Assembly: GCA_025765595.1 (NCBI GenBank)
Contig: JAIVFH010000003.1
Span: 677,014-741,013 of the forward strand
Length of the DNA: 64,000 nucleotides
Origin: Obelidium mucronatum
Lineage: Eukaryota; Chytridiomycota; Chytridiomycetes; Chytridiales; Chytriomycetaceae
Reading direction: 5' to 3'
The stretch's first letter is position 1, and each line of letters opens with the position of its first letter. Below the pieces are notes generated by a model that was given only the letters and a program-made list of their open reading frames with translations, searched no databases and was not told the DNA's origin. The position numbers were made by a program, and so were the translations under genes. Shown piece after piece: positions 11,460 through 22,546 of the stretch.

Positions 11460-12580
11460 TCCAACACAATGTCCCTTCAGTCTGCCACTGAAACAATTGG
11501 GGATGCGGGCCGGACCTCGCGAGTCCCGATACTGGTCGCGTTGCAAGCCGCTCACAGGCCGCTTGCAACCTGTTGACGAGTCCACATTGCTCAACCCAGT
11601 GCTTGCAAAACCAACGATTGCGATCTGTGGCATCGCGATTAATGTTGAAGGTAACTCCCCACTTCTCCACCACAGCGCTTCCCATAAACCTGTCCTGGTT
11701 GCGCTTCACCGCCAAACTCGCTGTTCCCATTCCATCTGCCAGAATCAGCGAGATTCTCCGCTTTCTTGTATCTGCCTCCGCCGCCAACTCCGCTGCCTCC
11801 ACAAATCGTCGCTCCCCTGAATGCCACATCCTGGTCCCATGTTTTTCATGCTTGGACATGGAAACAATCGCCTCCCCATGCTCCGCTGGGATCACCACGT
11901 TTCGATCCGGTAGGTTTGGCGCTGGCCATACCACAGGCGGTTCCGCGTCTTCCTCATCCACCACAACACTGAAGTTGATCCCGAACGTTGAATTCTTGCT
12001 GTCCAGGTGGAACTTGAAGTCCCTGCTGTTTGAGCACGCAAGAAACGAGGATGTGAAGATCCCAAAGATGGGATCGCATGTGGTTGCAACTTCCTATTGG
12101 TCTCGTTTTCGCAATTAGAAGGTGAGCGCTAAACTATAACAAACACATACCTTTGTAATGTTGGCCACCATCTCAAACGCCTCCCGATGTACCAGAGACT
12201 CCACAACGCCAGTGAGGTAAGCGACCAGTGGCTGAAGGCCCTCAAAGTGGGGCAGCAGCCCTGGCTTGATGTTCTCCTTTTCAAACACAGCCAGCCCGTT
12301 TGCTACACATTCCAAAAGCGGCATCCTCGCTTTGCTGACCGGATACCAAAAAAGTTAACATGTAAGCAATGGGCTGAATTGCATTCTGTGTTGCTCATCA
12401 CTTGACAGACTTTGGCCTCAAAACCATTCAGTTGGTCACTGTTTTTGCAACACCACTTGCCCTCGCATTAGCAGGCATTCCATGTTGCTTGTACACATCA
12501 AAGAGCCTTGTCTTCCACTGTGCTCCAATCTTTTGCATTGGAGTGCGTACTGGACTTTGGGTGGCATTTTAGTTTAGTTT
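11460..12580 (-). pseudogene. unidentified gene or remnant
   Basis: On the minus strand a coding-like series runs from about 12570 (MQKIGAQWKTRLFDVYKQ) through 12324-12150 (MPLLECVANGLAVFEKEN...) and, after a plausible intron, 12090-11460 (VDEEDAEPPVVWPAPNLP, KHEKHGTRMWHSGERRF, LILADGMGTASLAVKR). At least one in-frame stop and a GC-rich repetitive 3' part (GCAAGCCGCTCACAGGCCGC near 11545, similar to words at 13390-13470) suggest decay. No family recognised. It sits between repeats, so it is probably transposon cargo or a captured gene. Confidence 0.3.
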
Positions 12581-13734
12581 TTGCGCGAAGAAAAAAAGGT
12601 ACCTATGTTTCCGGCTTTTTTTTTTGGGCTTTTTTGGCGAAATCGGAAAATTTCATCAAAAAAAGAACACCTTTGCTTTTCACGCAAAAGGGTCAGATGG
12701 GTGCAAAAGTTTCTTTCATAAGTTCTTTTTTAACGACCAAAAAAATTGGTGGTAGAAACAATAAACTTATCTTGTTTGATCTACTGTCAAAGTTTAGCAA
12801 ATTTCCTGTGGATAACCTCAGAACTGCGTCAGGTAAACCTAAATCTGTTTTTTGCGTCTAATTTTTTCGGTCGTCTTGGATTTTTTCAGGATTTTTTGCA
12901 CAACCCAACACTTAACATTTAACAACTCAATCATGCCTCCACCAACCACTACAAATGCGGATTACGAAACTTCCAACGTACCCAAACAAAACCGTGTGGT
13001 CTTTCATCGCCATGGCATCTCCAGTCCTTGGAATGTCAGCTGACTGTTACCTGCACAAGAATGCGGTGTGGACAAAGCGCTTCAAAGCTCACTTTGATTA
13101 CTGCCTCATTGGCGGGAAAGTTGCAATATTAATAAAAAATAATAAAATAAAATAAAAGTAACTTTTAACATTCTTTAAATGCGTCAATTAATCTTAAACT
13201 AAAATGTTCTTTATTTTATCTCAACTTTGTGCGTCTTCCAGGTTTTGTTGCTGAAAATGTTAAACAGCAACCACAGCAAAAATAAAAGTATTGGCCCACC
13301 AGCCTATAACATCAACGCGGCTCAGTCGTTTCAGCATCTGGTGTGCAGTGGTGGATGCTGACTTTTTGAGTGTCCCCATAGCGAGCCGGATCTCGCGAGC
13401 CGCTAACAGGCCGCTTAGCAGGCCGCTCGCGACCTGTGGGCGACCCGCGTGCGAGCCGCTAACCAGTGGAAAGCCAGCCGCGTCGCAGTTAGTTCACAGG
13501 CCGCAAGCCAGTTGACAGCCAGTGAAGAGCCAGTTGAAAGCTAGTCGGTTCTTTATTTTGAAAAAGGTAAGAACAATGAGCAGAAAAGTTTTAAAACCAT
13601 AATATATGTATTTAAAGTAATAAACAAAATCCAAAGTACCAACAATAAACAAAAACAAAAAAGGATGCGCGCAGTTCAAATTAACAAAATATTGAAGAAA
13701 TAATAAATAAAAAAAACCCCGATCAGCGCTTTGC
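12581..13734. other. non-coding stretch with GC-rich AGCCGCT repeats
   Basis: 12581-12900 is T-rich. 12930-13130 has a short open segment of no clear identity. 13380-13540 has repeated AGCCGCTAACAGGCCGCT words. Nothing firmly coding. Confidence 0.35.
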
Positions 13735-16130
13735 CTTCTTGCTTGCGCTTCCTTCCTGAAGCGGCTCCTGCCAATACGCCTTCTTGACATGTTGGTTGTT
13801 TGCAAAGGCCCGAAGCACCACATACGTCTCTGGCTTGCGCTGATGGCGGCTTTACCCAGCCTTGTAGAAGTGCAGATGGTTGAATGCTTGGATGAAGCTG
13901 CCAGAATTGTGGTTTTCGTCAGGAACACCAGCATGGAACACGAGCTTTTTGGTCCATTCAGCAAAATGACGTTTGGCTAATTCAAAAGTAAACGTCATTC
14001 TGCTGTATGTCGCAAAGAAGCACTTGTACTTCAAGAAGATCTATAGCAAAGTCAGAAAACGCAGATAACACTCAATAAACATGCAATCACCTTTTTCAGC
14101 TCCTCATTGTACAAATGGAGCCCAACGTACGCATGTCCAGACTCCTTCTTGTCAGGAAAGTTGACCAACCCAGTCTCCTGCTTGACCATTGCCGGGATCT
14201 TGTCCTTTTGTATGTTCCCTTCAGCCAACAGCTTGCAGTAGATGATCGCATACTTCATCACATCATCGACTTGCTTTTCCTTCACTCCTCCCGAAGGTCC
14301 CCCTGGTCGAAACACGATTGACGACTGTGTTGAAGTTGATTCCATCAAATCACGGCAGGAGCTGCCGGAGCCAGAGTTTAGAAGCATTGGAGTTGAATAC
14401 AATTGCGATGACAGTGGGGTCACAACGGCGGGGCGAGCAAACACTGGTTGAGAGACTATCAATAGAAAGGCAGTTAGTACCCCTTCCCTGCTCAAACAAA
14501 TCACAACACACTCACTGCTTCCGGCTTTGATGTCAATCTGTCCAAAGACAGCTGTGTATTGAATTACAAATGACGATCGTCCAAAGCCATCTTCGTCAAC
14601 AAGCTCCACGTAGTCGCAGTGGATACCCCTTGCCAGGAATGCTGCGTGACTTGAGAGGACCTTGATGATGTCACTTGGACCTAAAACAGAGTTAATACTC
14701 TGAGGATTTGAGGAAACAACAGCGGAAGAAAGGATCCACTTACCTAAAACTTGCGGTCTTTCCGATCCATCACATACGGAATTTCAACAAGCAGCTTTGT
14801 CGACTTGTCCGCAATAAGAGTGACTCCGATTTTGGCTTTCGGCGGTTCTGGTGCTGGACTTTTGTCGGCTTCATCTGCTGAATGTTGTTAGCCAAGCAAT
14901 AAAACATATCTCTCACCATCATCGTAATCCAAAGGAAAAGGCTGCGTATCTCTAATGCAGCTGCGGATAGAGCCAGACGACTGCGGCTGGCTTGACACTT
15001 GTTCGTCTTTGTCGTCATCTTCGTTTTCATCCAAGTCTTCGTCATCCCTGTCTATCAGACTCGCTTGAGGATGCATTGACATCATTGTCATCAGCGCCAT
15101 TGTCTGCGTCACTTTCAGATTGGATTCCCCACTCGTCTGGTGAACTTACAGACCCTGTTGTGTGATTTAAATAAATGAAATTGAAGAAACCCCATTTCAA
15201 CAATGCTTACGTCTTCTGCACCTTTCCATAGCGGCCTCATTGCGTTTAGCAGAGCTGGGCGTCTTGCTGTAAGTTTTGCGTGCGGGCTGTTTGGCTGGTG
15301 TTGGTGATGCTTGGCGCTTAGTCTTGGACATTAAAAATAAAGAAACATACCTGCAATCGTTGGACCAACAATTACAACATCGTCGTCGCTTTCCTTTTCT
15401 TTGTCATCAGAAATGTGGAGAATAAAGCCACTCTCACTCCCATCTTCGCATTGGCGTTGCTTCCTGCGAACTTCATTCCTGATCGCTTCCTGCAGGTTGA
15501 TCCGCGACTCCCGCAGTGGGACCCTGTGCAAGCGCTCCGCGTTCTTTGATCCATCCACGTTTGTTTTGCTGGGCTCTGGGTACAGTTGTGTGGTAAAACG
15601 CACCTTGAACATGTTGTTCACATTCTTGCGATCTATAACACCAAAAAACAGAGCTTTAGCAATACATATACACTTAAAGTCAAATAAAACATTACCGTAG
15701 ATGAATCGCGGCATTAGTTTTCTTGCTATCTCAAGGTCCAGCTCTTTTTCGTCAGGATACATGACACCAAACCCCACTTGTCCAGCCAGAGCTGCGAGGT
15801 CTTTGTCTGTAAGAAACTGAAAAGACTCGACAGTTTTTTCAGTGTTGTTAAGACAATGGGGAAGTCCAGGTGTACAACAGTCATTAGCTGTTCGTCATTT
15901 TCTTTCAGGTGATAGTTGTACACCACTGGTGCAAAGTTAGTATTCACATACTTAAATAAGGCATGTTAGATATAGTGGGTAGGATAGTGTAGAATGATGA
16001 ATAAACATTACATGATTATATGCGGCACCAGCTCTCGCATTGCATCTGTGCATGTGTTGGGAGCCAATTTTGAGATGTTTGGGTAAAACACGTGCCCGTG
16101 GATTGTCTTCCAAAGGTACTTGAGTCAGCG
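13735..16130 (-). pseudogene. orphan family gene, decayed copy
   Basis: Same architecture as the gene at 17259-20265 read in the same direction. N-terminal block HLDFPIVLTTLKK...FLTDKDLAAL...RKLMPRFIYG, an intron (15633-15695) at exactly the same codon as in the other copy, then DRKNVNNMFKVRF, a variable acidic part with SDDDVVIVG, the block IHCDYVELVDEDGFG...VFGQIDIK, and AYVGLHLYNEELKKV. Damage: an A6-tract frameshift at 15834-15839 and an in-frame TAA at 13852-13854 before the conserved tail. The VVIV core after acidic residues resembles a SUMO-interaction motif. Function unknown; probably nuclear by composition. Confidence 0.6.
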
Positions 16131-16140
16131 CGGGGTCCGA

Positions 16141-16311
16141 GCGGCACGCGCGATTCGGGGTCCGATTAGGGCCCGATTCGGGGTCCAAATAGGGCTCCGA
16201 ATCGGATCCGATTAGGATTTAGTACGATTCGGAGCCTAATCAGGGCCGATTAGGGGCCCTAGTAGCTCTCCTAATTGCAAATGAGCAAATAGGACTGCTC
16301 CTAGTAGCACT
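16141..16311. repeat. 12-mer repeat block D, left part
   Basis: Begins with GCGGCACGCGCGATTCGG, the reverse complement of the block G terminus, then GGTCCGATTAGGGCCCGATT-type units. It is interrupted at 16311 by R1 copy 4 and resumes at 16966. Confidence 0.65.
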
Positions 16312-16965
16312 AGAGACATACGCTCAGTCACTTTGCTTCTTCGCAGTGCAGGTTGCAAATCCAGAGAAATTAGGTCCTAAAATTAATGAGGGGTTATTAT
16401 TTTGATGTAAATATAAAGTCGCTATCTTCTTTGGAAACAAAGAAACTCATATATTCATAACCTTGTGCTGCATCTGTTATTTAAAATCTTGATTTATGAA
16501 CAGAAGATTTCGAAGGAGCCAGATAGCAAAGCCAATAGCACTACTGACAGATTGTCCTCATGACTGCAATGGGTGCTGCTTACATAGCATTAATCCTCTA
16601 TTGAATTTGTGTCTTTCATAATTGGGAGTTAGGTGCACAAGCATGACAGGAAAGCCAGAAAATTGAATCCTTTAAACATGCTCACTCCTGTCAAAAAAAC
16701 CCTTCTTCAAGACAGCTGAATATTTATGTGTTGTCTTACATGTGAATATTGTTTCTAACTCAGTTTTCTGTTAATTGTCAGGGAAGTAACATCTTGAACC
16801 TGTTCATTTTCTAAAAATAGAACTATTAAGAAACCCCTTGTTAAGCCTCAAACCATTTAAACAAAGTAGGAACACTTTTTCTATAAATAGAACTACAAGG
16901 AATTGACCTCCAACCCCCTCAAACTCCCCCTTAACATGACAGGTTGACAAGCAACCTGCAATTTG
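16312..16965 (-). repeat. dispersed repeat R1, copy 4, with 17-bp flanking direct repeat
   Basis: Starts AGAGACATACGCTCAGTCAC and ends AACCTGCAATTTGT. The flanks 16295-16311 and 16966-16982 are the same 17 bp, CTGCTCCTAGTAGCACT, a candidate target-site duplication. It lies inside 12-mer block D, so R1 moved after the block was in place. The only R1 copy whose boundaries can be set exactly from the sequence. Confidence 0.72.
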
Positions 16966-17080
16966 TCTGCTCCTAGTAGCACTCCTAATAGCATTTTGCT
17001 CTGCCAATTGGAAACCAAATGGCTTTAATACAACTCCTAGTAGGACTCCTATTGGGGCCCTATTAGCACTATTGAATGTA
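16966..17080. repeat. 12-mer repeat block D, right part
   Basis: CTCCTAGTAGCACTCCTAAT-type units continue after R1 copy 4, fading out near 17075. Confidence 0.6.
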
Positions 17081-17258
17081 AAACATCTAAAATAAATGCA
17101 TTTAAAGGGTAAATAAAATTTTACACAATTTTTTTATACAACTATGCAAAAATCAAAGAAAAATCCAAAAATCCAAGAAAAATTCAAAAAAAACTAAGAA
17201 AAATCCAAAAAACCAAGAAAAATCAAAGAAGTATCAAAGAAAAACAACCCTCAAAATA

Positions 17259-20200
17259 TCACTGCCTCTTCCAAGAATTTGCCAACACTCCCTCCTGGCA
17301 CCCTTGAAAGTACTTTTCAACATCTTGAAAACCTGTAGTACTCCAACTATAGATTTGATGCCTAGGGACCAATCTTGCATTGAACTTTGACATGTGCTTC
17401 CCAACATCGCTGTAAGAGAAGATGCAATCTTCTTTGTCAAAGTAGCTCGTGTACGTATTTGGAAAGAGCTAGTACAATAAATAAAGGATTATTAAAAGAA
17501 ATTGCTTGAAGTGATACTAAAATAAAAACTTACTCTTTGGAATTCCAAATCAGCAAAGTAGACTCCAACATAAGCCCGAAAAATTTCCACAGTATTTCCA
17601 AAGTTGGGGAATTCCTTTGACAAGGTTGCAGCAGCAAGAGTTTTGGTCATTGGTGGCTCTCGATCCTGCGTCAGGTAAGAAAAGCGGATACCAACTTCTT
17701 TCACTTGACTAATGAACTTGTCTTGGGTGCCGGTGCGTCCTTTGGCTTTGGCAACAACTTCAGCAACAGACGTGGGGACTTGGCGACGCTGTTTGGATGC
17801 GATGGAAGATGGCTTTTCTTGCAGAGATGGCCCAGTCACAGGTGAATTAATCAATGGAGAACTTGCAAATGGATCAAAAATTGCTCCTAAATACCAAAAA
17901 TACTGAGAAATATGTTTAAACAAAATGGCATCCTACCAGAATCAGTGTAGGCAACATCAAAGTAATCAGGGCTGTGTGGATCCAAAGCAATGTCCACCAA
18001 AACTGATTCGTCAAAGATGTACTCCTCTTGGCAGAACCAACTAACACTGTGGACCTTCCTGCGAAAGTGGGTTGTGGCTGGATGGACTTTTGCAGCAGCC
18101 AAAACATCAGCAAGAAAAACTAATAATGGATTGATTGTTAAAAATGCACAATATAGACAACGTCTTGGTCTCACCTTTTGCCTTGTTTCCCTCAGCAAGT
18201 GTCCCTTCCACATTACAACGAAAAACAGCTCCTTGATTCTGAAACTTGCATTTAACAGAAACCATCTTTTTCACCTCTGCTTCTTCTTCTCCATCACTGC
18301 CCAAAAGATTCATGACACGTCGCTTCTTTTTGGGATGAGCCTGCACTTCTTCTTCTTCATCCACCACTTCCTCATCATCCTCAACTTCATCTTCCTCCGC
18401 ATCTATGTTCTCCACACGACGCTTCTTTCGTACAACTGGCTCCACCACCTCAATTTCATCATCATCATCATCATCTTCAATCACAATTGCTTGAACCTTC
18501 TTTCTTTGCTGGACTGGTACCTCCCGCTCCTCCTCATCCCCCTCCTGCTCCTCTTCCTCTTCAGCATCAAGCTCATTTTCTCCACCATCAACATCTCCAA
18601 TGTCATCAGCTTCAGACCCTTCAGGTGCATTGTCAAGTGGTGTTGTCTCACTTTCTGAATCGTCAGCATCTGTCGACTTTCTGTGAGTTTCTGCCCAAGC
18701 CTTTAGGGTAGCCTTGAGATTATCAATGCTTTCAGCAACTGCGGGAGATACCACCGTAGAAGCCTGAGATTCGAGAACAGACATTGACTTGGATAAAGCA
18801 GTCTTGGAGGCACCAGCAGATCTTGGCTTGAGGACAGCTGTTTTTGGCACTGGCTTGGAACTGGAATCAGCTGTCTTGTCTGCTGTCTTAGGAGCTGGCA
18901 TTGCCTTGGACACTTTGGGAGCTGGCATTGCCTTGGACACTTTGGAAGCTGAAGTAGCCATGGGAACAGTAGTGGCCTTGGAACCAGAAGTGGTACTCTT
19001 TGGGGAACCAGATTGAGAAGCAGGAGTAGTATTTTTAGCAGTGTTGTGAACTGTAGTAGCCTTGGGATCTGTAGTGGCCTTGGAAGCAGAACTGGTCAAA
19101 GTCTTGGGGGAAACAGATGGGGGACCAGAAGCAGTCTTGCCAGCACCAGGAGTAGTCTTAGCAGAACCAGGAGGAGCTGGAGAAGGATTAGCTTTTGAAG
19201 AACTTGGAGAAGTATGAGCAGGATTCGTGGAATTGGAAGAAGAACCAGCTTGTTTGGTTGGTGTTCCTATCACATAATTAAATTAAATATTTGTAATTCA
19301 ATCAAAAAAATGAGACTATAAATACCCAAACCAATTGGATCATCAGATCCCAAGAGTGGAAATGAAATTTTAGACTTGATAGCTCTTCTAGGCTCGTTTT
19401 CTGCAGCAGAACCTGGAAGCTGGCTGATAGGAGGAATATCAGGTTCACTATCAGACCTAACCTCATTAGCAGCCTGTTGTCTTGCGGCACGAGCAGTAGC
19501 CTTCTTGGCAATTTTGGTGGCATTGGTGTCAGCAGGAGTAGGAGCAAAAACAACATGGTACTTGTTGTTTGAAACTTTTCTAGCTAAAAGATAAATAAAT
19601 AATAAAAAGGGTTAGATTATTAGAAAATTAAAGGGCTGTAATTGTGGTCCTAATAGCGCTCCGAATCGGCTCCTAATAGCGATCCTAATAGCGCTCCTAA
19701 TCGCACTCCTAATCGCGCACCGAATCGTTTCCTAATCGCGCTCCGAATCGGCTGCTAATCGTGCTCCTAATCGTGCTCCGATTCGCGCTCCTAATCGTGC
19801 TCCTAATCGTGCTCCTAGTCGGATCGCGAATCGGATCGCGAATCGGATCGCGAATCGGATCACGAATCGCGCATCACACCAAAATGAATAAGACTCACCA
19901 TATATGTATTTCGCCAGCGCCGCTGCGCGTTCCTCATCATTTTCGGAACGATTTCCATCTAAATCCACGATCCCACTGAAGCAGAGGTCCTCCAGTGCTG
20001 TTAAATCCTGGTTTGTGTCTTTGATCCACTTGTACACTTCTGCCATTGATTTGTTCTTCAGCCCAGGGATGTGGACTGTACATTTGGTTTTATCCAAAAA
20101 CACTAGCTTCAATGTGTTGTTGGAGTTGATGTATCTGTTGTGGTTGGGAGTGGTGTGTCAGCGATCACCTGTCAAACACAAACAAATAAACCCAGACCTC

Positions 20201-20265
20201 AACATCTTGTCCAGTGCCTCAGTGGCCTCCTCTACAAGCTCTTTAGGAGACCCTTTGGTTTCCAT
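17259..20265 (-). CDS. orphan nuclear-type protein with SIM-like motif, 7 exons
   Basis: Exons 20265-20198, 20134-19899, 19583-19326, 19266-18175, 18119-17937, 17886-17534, 17468-17259 join in phase to 799 aa. Start chosen at METKGSP because an in-frame TAA (20298-20296) lies just upstream; the frame before it (ATG 20487) is also open and may be an upstream exon or decay. Order: N-terminal block ending KYIYG; a Ser/Thr/Lys/Pro-rich linker of ~200 residues with PKxSKAT-like repeats; acidic patches, KKRR-type basic signals and AIVIEDDDDDD, a SUMO-interaction-like motif; then C-terminal blocks SVKCKFQNQG, WFCQEEYIF, LDPHSPDYF, AYVGVYFADLEF and a tail ending CQEGVLANSWKRQ. No known family recognised. 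The intron after KYIYG is 315 nt and is filled by 12-mer array E; the other copy has 63 nt there. The introns are clean and the frame intact, so it is likely functional. Confidence 0.6.
19640..19880. repeat. 12-mer repeat block E, inside an intron
   Basis: About twenty near-perfect 12-bp units: CTCCTAATCGYG, CTCCGAATCGG and, at one end, four GGATCGCGAATC units. Bounded by splice sites of intron 19584-19898 (donor GTGAGT, acceptor CTTTTAG). The cleanest example of the family. Confidence 0.85.
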
Positions 20266-20298
20266 GACTCTTTGGTGCAGGTCAGGACAGAGCTCTTA

Positions 20299-20934
20299 GG
20301 TGACTTCTCGCAGATCACTCCACAAGATGAAGATGGTCTTCTTGTCATCCAAGGTCTTGTAAGGAGCCTGTTTCCACAAGCCATTCTTGATCTCATCGAA
20401 AGAGAACTGGATGGACAGTCTGTTTGGGTCGTTGCTGACTCTGAGGGGTGGCAGTGTGTCTGGCAGTGGCAGTGTTGGTGATTGCATGGGGAAAAAACTT
20501 TGCCGAAAAAAATGAAAATCCCTGCCTCACATGTCAAGATGGGAGCTCAGCTGGCAGAATAGTTCCCAGCCTTCCAAGCTGAGTTTTCAATCTACGGCAG
20601 TTTTGAAAAGACTTACAACAAGACACTCCGTTTGCGGGATTTCATTCAGCTTATTGCCACTACTTTTGGTGTTCCCCTCCCGTCAGCCAAACAAACAGCC
20701 GAGGCCATCTTTGATTCAAGAATTCACGAAACAATGAGTGAGGTTGCCATTCCAACCAAAAAATTGCCATTCCAACCACCCCCCAAAAATGTTCGAAACA
20801 TTGTCACAAACACATCTTCCACACTACACCCTTGCAAACTTCAATACATATGTATTTTTATTCGCTTTTTCTCTCAAACAAAGTTTTATAAGATTGTCAT
20901 TAGTAATAAAGAAGATAGACTTCAGTTCCTCCAC
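20299..20934. other. spacer with possible upstream exon and a fragment
   Basis: Minus strand 20487-20299 continues the frame of the orphan gene upstream of its TAA (SIQFSFDEIKNGLWKQAPYK). Plus strand 20600-20735 has a short open segment (RLRDFIQLIATTFGVPLP) of unknown origin. Neither can be assigned firmly. Confidence 0.25.
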
Positions 20935-22539
20935 TCACTCATTGTGACCCAAAACATGTTGATCAAAGGCGTTCTGCCACCCACGCTTGTGTGCAGGGCA
21001 TATGCGATACTTATCACAGATGCTGCAGTTGAGCCAAGCCGCGCTTGATCGCCAGATCTTGGTGCAGCGTTGGTTTTCTGTTTCTCCACGACAGGTTTTC
21101 GCATCTTTGGCAGCCAATTTGGTTGCTCCCACCCTCTCTTGACGTGTCTTTCGATTCTCCTTCTTTTCTTTTGACACTTTTTGCTTTGATTCCTTGGCTT
21201 CCAACGGCTGCTTGCTGTTCCTGGTGGAGTTCTTCAAACGAATAAACTCTGTTGGTCTTTACAACTGATTCGCCCTTTGCTGCAACTTTCTTCACTGATG
21301 GAGCTGTTCCCATAGTCCTTGAAGACCTCGAGGAACTTGGCGACCTCAGGATTGCGGGCATTGGCAAGAGTGGAAGGGTCGCCAATGTTGAGTGACGCAT
21401 TTTCCAGGATTTTTTCTTTAGACCAGGGAAAGATGCCCGTAGACTTGAAAGCAGATCGGATCCATTCAGGCAGAATTGAGTTTCGAGCTTCCAGAGTGAT
21501 TGGAACCAGTTCTTCCCCGAGGGATGCAAGGTTACAGATCCGAAAGCTCCGTTTCTGTTGGAATAGGCGTACAATTGTCCGCGTTAAATTCGCGAAAATC
21601 ACCTCATCCAGAGGCTGCAAGAAGTGTGTAGTGTTTGCAGGTAGGAAGAAGCCGTTGATGCCAAGCTTGAGGCAGTGGTCAAGGGTGTCAGCGGTCCTGT
21701 GGACGCCAAGGTTGTCCAGCAAAAGAACAGGCGTCAAACCTGGGTGCAAAATCTCCCAACGAGCTTTAAACTCCGAAAGAACAGGTAACCATTGCTCCTC
21801 GCTCAAGAAACCAGTTTTGCTGAACACAATCTTGCATGGTACTGAGCCTCTGGCGTTGGCTGTGGTCTCTGGGTCTTGAATCTCGAGTTTTCCGAATTTG
21901 GTTGGAAGGACAAGAATGTCCAAAACTCGCTCTCCTGACGCTGTCACGAATGGAATGAAGCTGGCAACTCCAGGCTTCAAACTGCTCCACCCATTTGGCG
22001 ATCTCCTCTTTGGTAAGCGGATCTGTTCGTGCCTTGCTTATAGCTTTTGTAGTTCGGAGGCGAACTAGATCTGAATGGCGCTTGATGAACTTGGGATACC
22101 ATGCCTTTGCCGACCATGTTGAACCAGGATTCTTGGCATGATTGTACTCAGTGACCAACGCTATGAAGTCTGTGCGAGCCATTGGACAGTGGCAGATCGA
22201 TCTTGCCTCAAGAAAGGCTGTGAACATTTGTTCCTCGCCATCTGAGAAGCGCTGGTTGCCGTGGGAATGTCCCTCATTCTTGTCCATGCGTCTGTAGATG
22301 GATCGAACTGCCTCTTGATTGATCTTGAGGTTTGCAGCGACGGTTTGGGATGCCTTCTTGATGGAATGGTTGTTGTTCACCAAGTTGGTGACATCGGCAA
22401 AAACTTGCTTGCGCACAGAGCTATTCTGCTGGGCTGGAGCCTTGGTATACTTTGGAATCTTCATTTGATGTGTGCAAAATTTGGAGGCGTTATGAATAAA
22501 GACTGTTGATTTATTTGGATTTGAACTTTTTCGGAGCAT
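20935..22539 (-). mobile_element. pogo-like transposase with central deletion
   Basis: 22539-21975 encodes an N-terminal helix-turn-helix region and a CENP-B-type DNA-binding domain (GSTWSAKAWYPKFIKRHSDL). 21975-21236 encodes the DDE_1 core: VTASGERVLDILVLPTKF, LLLDNLGVHRT (second Asp), NTTHFLQPLDEV (third Asp), EARNSILPEWIRSAF. The basic tail with CSICDKYRICPAH lies in another frame (21237-20935). The join near 21975 changes frame and skips the region that normally carries the first catalytic Asp, roughly 60-100 residues, so the copy cannot catalyse transposition. Terminal inverted repeats were not identified. Confidence 0.8.
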
Positions 22540-22546
22540 GGTCTGA

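Noticed and set aside
19732..19979. Arg/Ile/Leu-rich ORFs over 12-mer blocks
   Set aside because: Translations of a 12-bp repeat; block E is bounded by splice sites and belongs to an intron.
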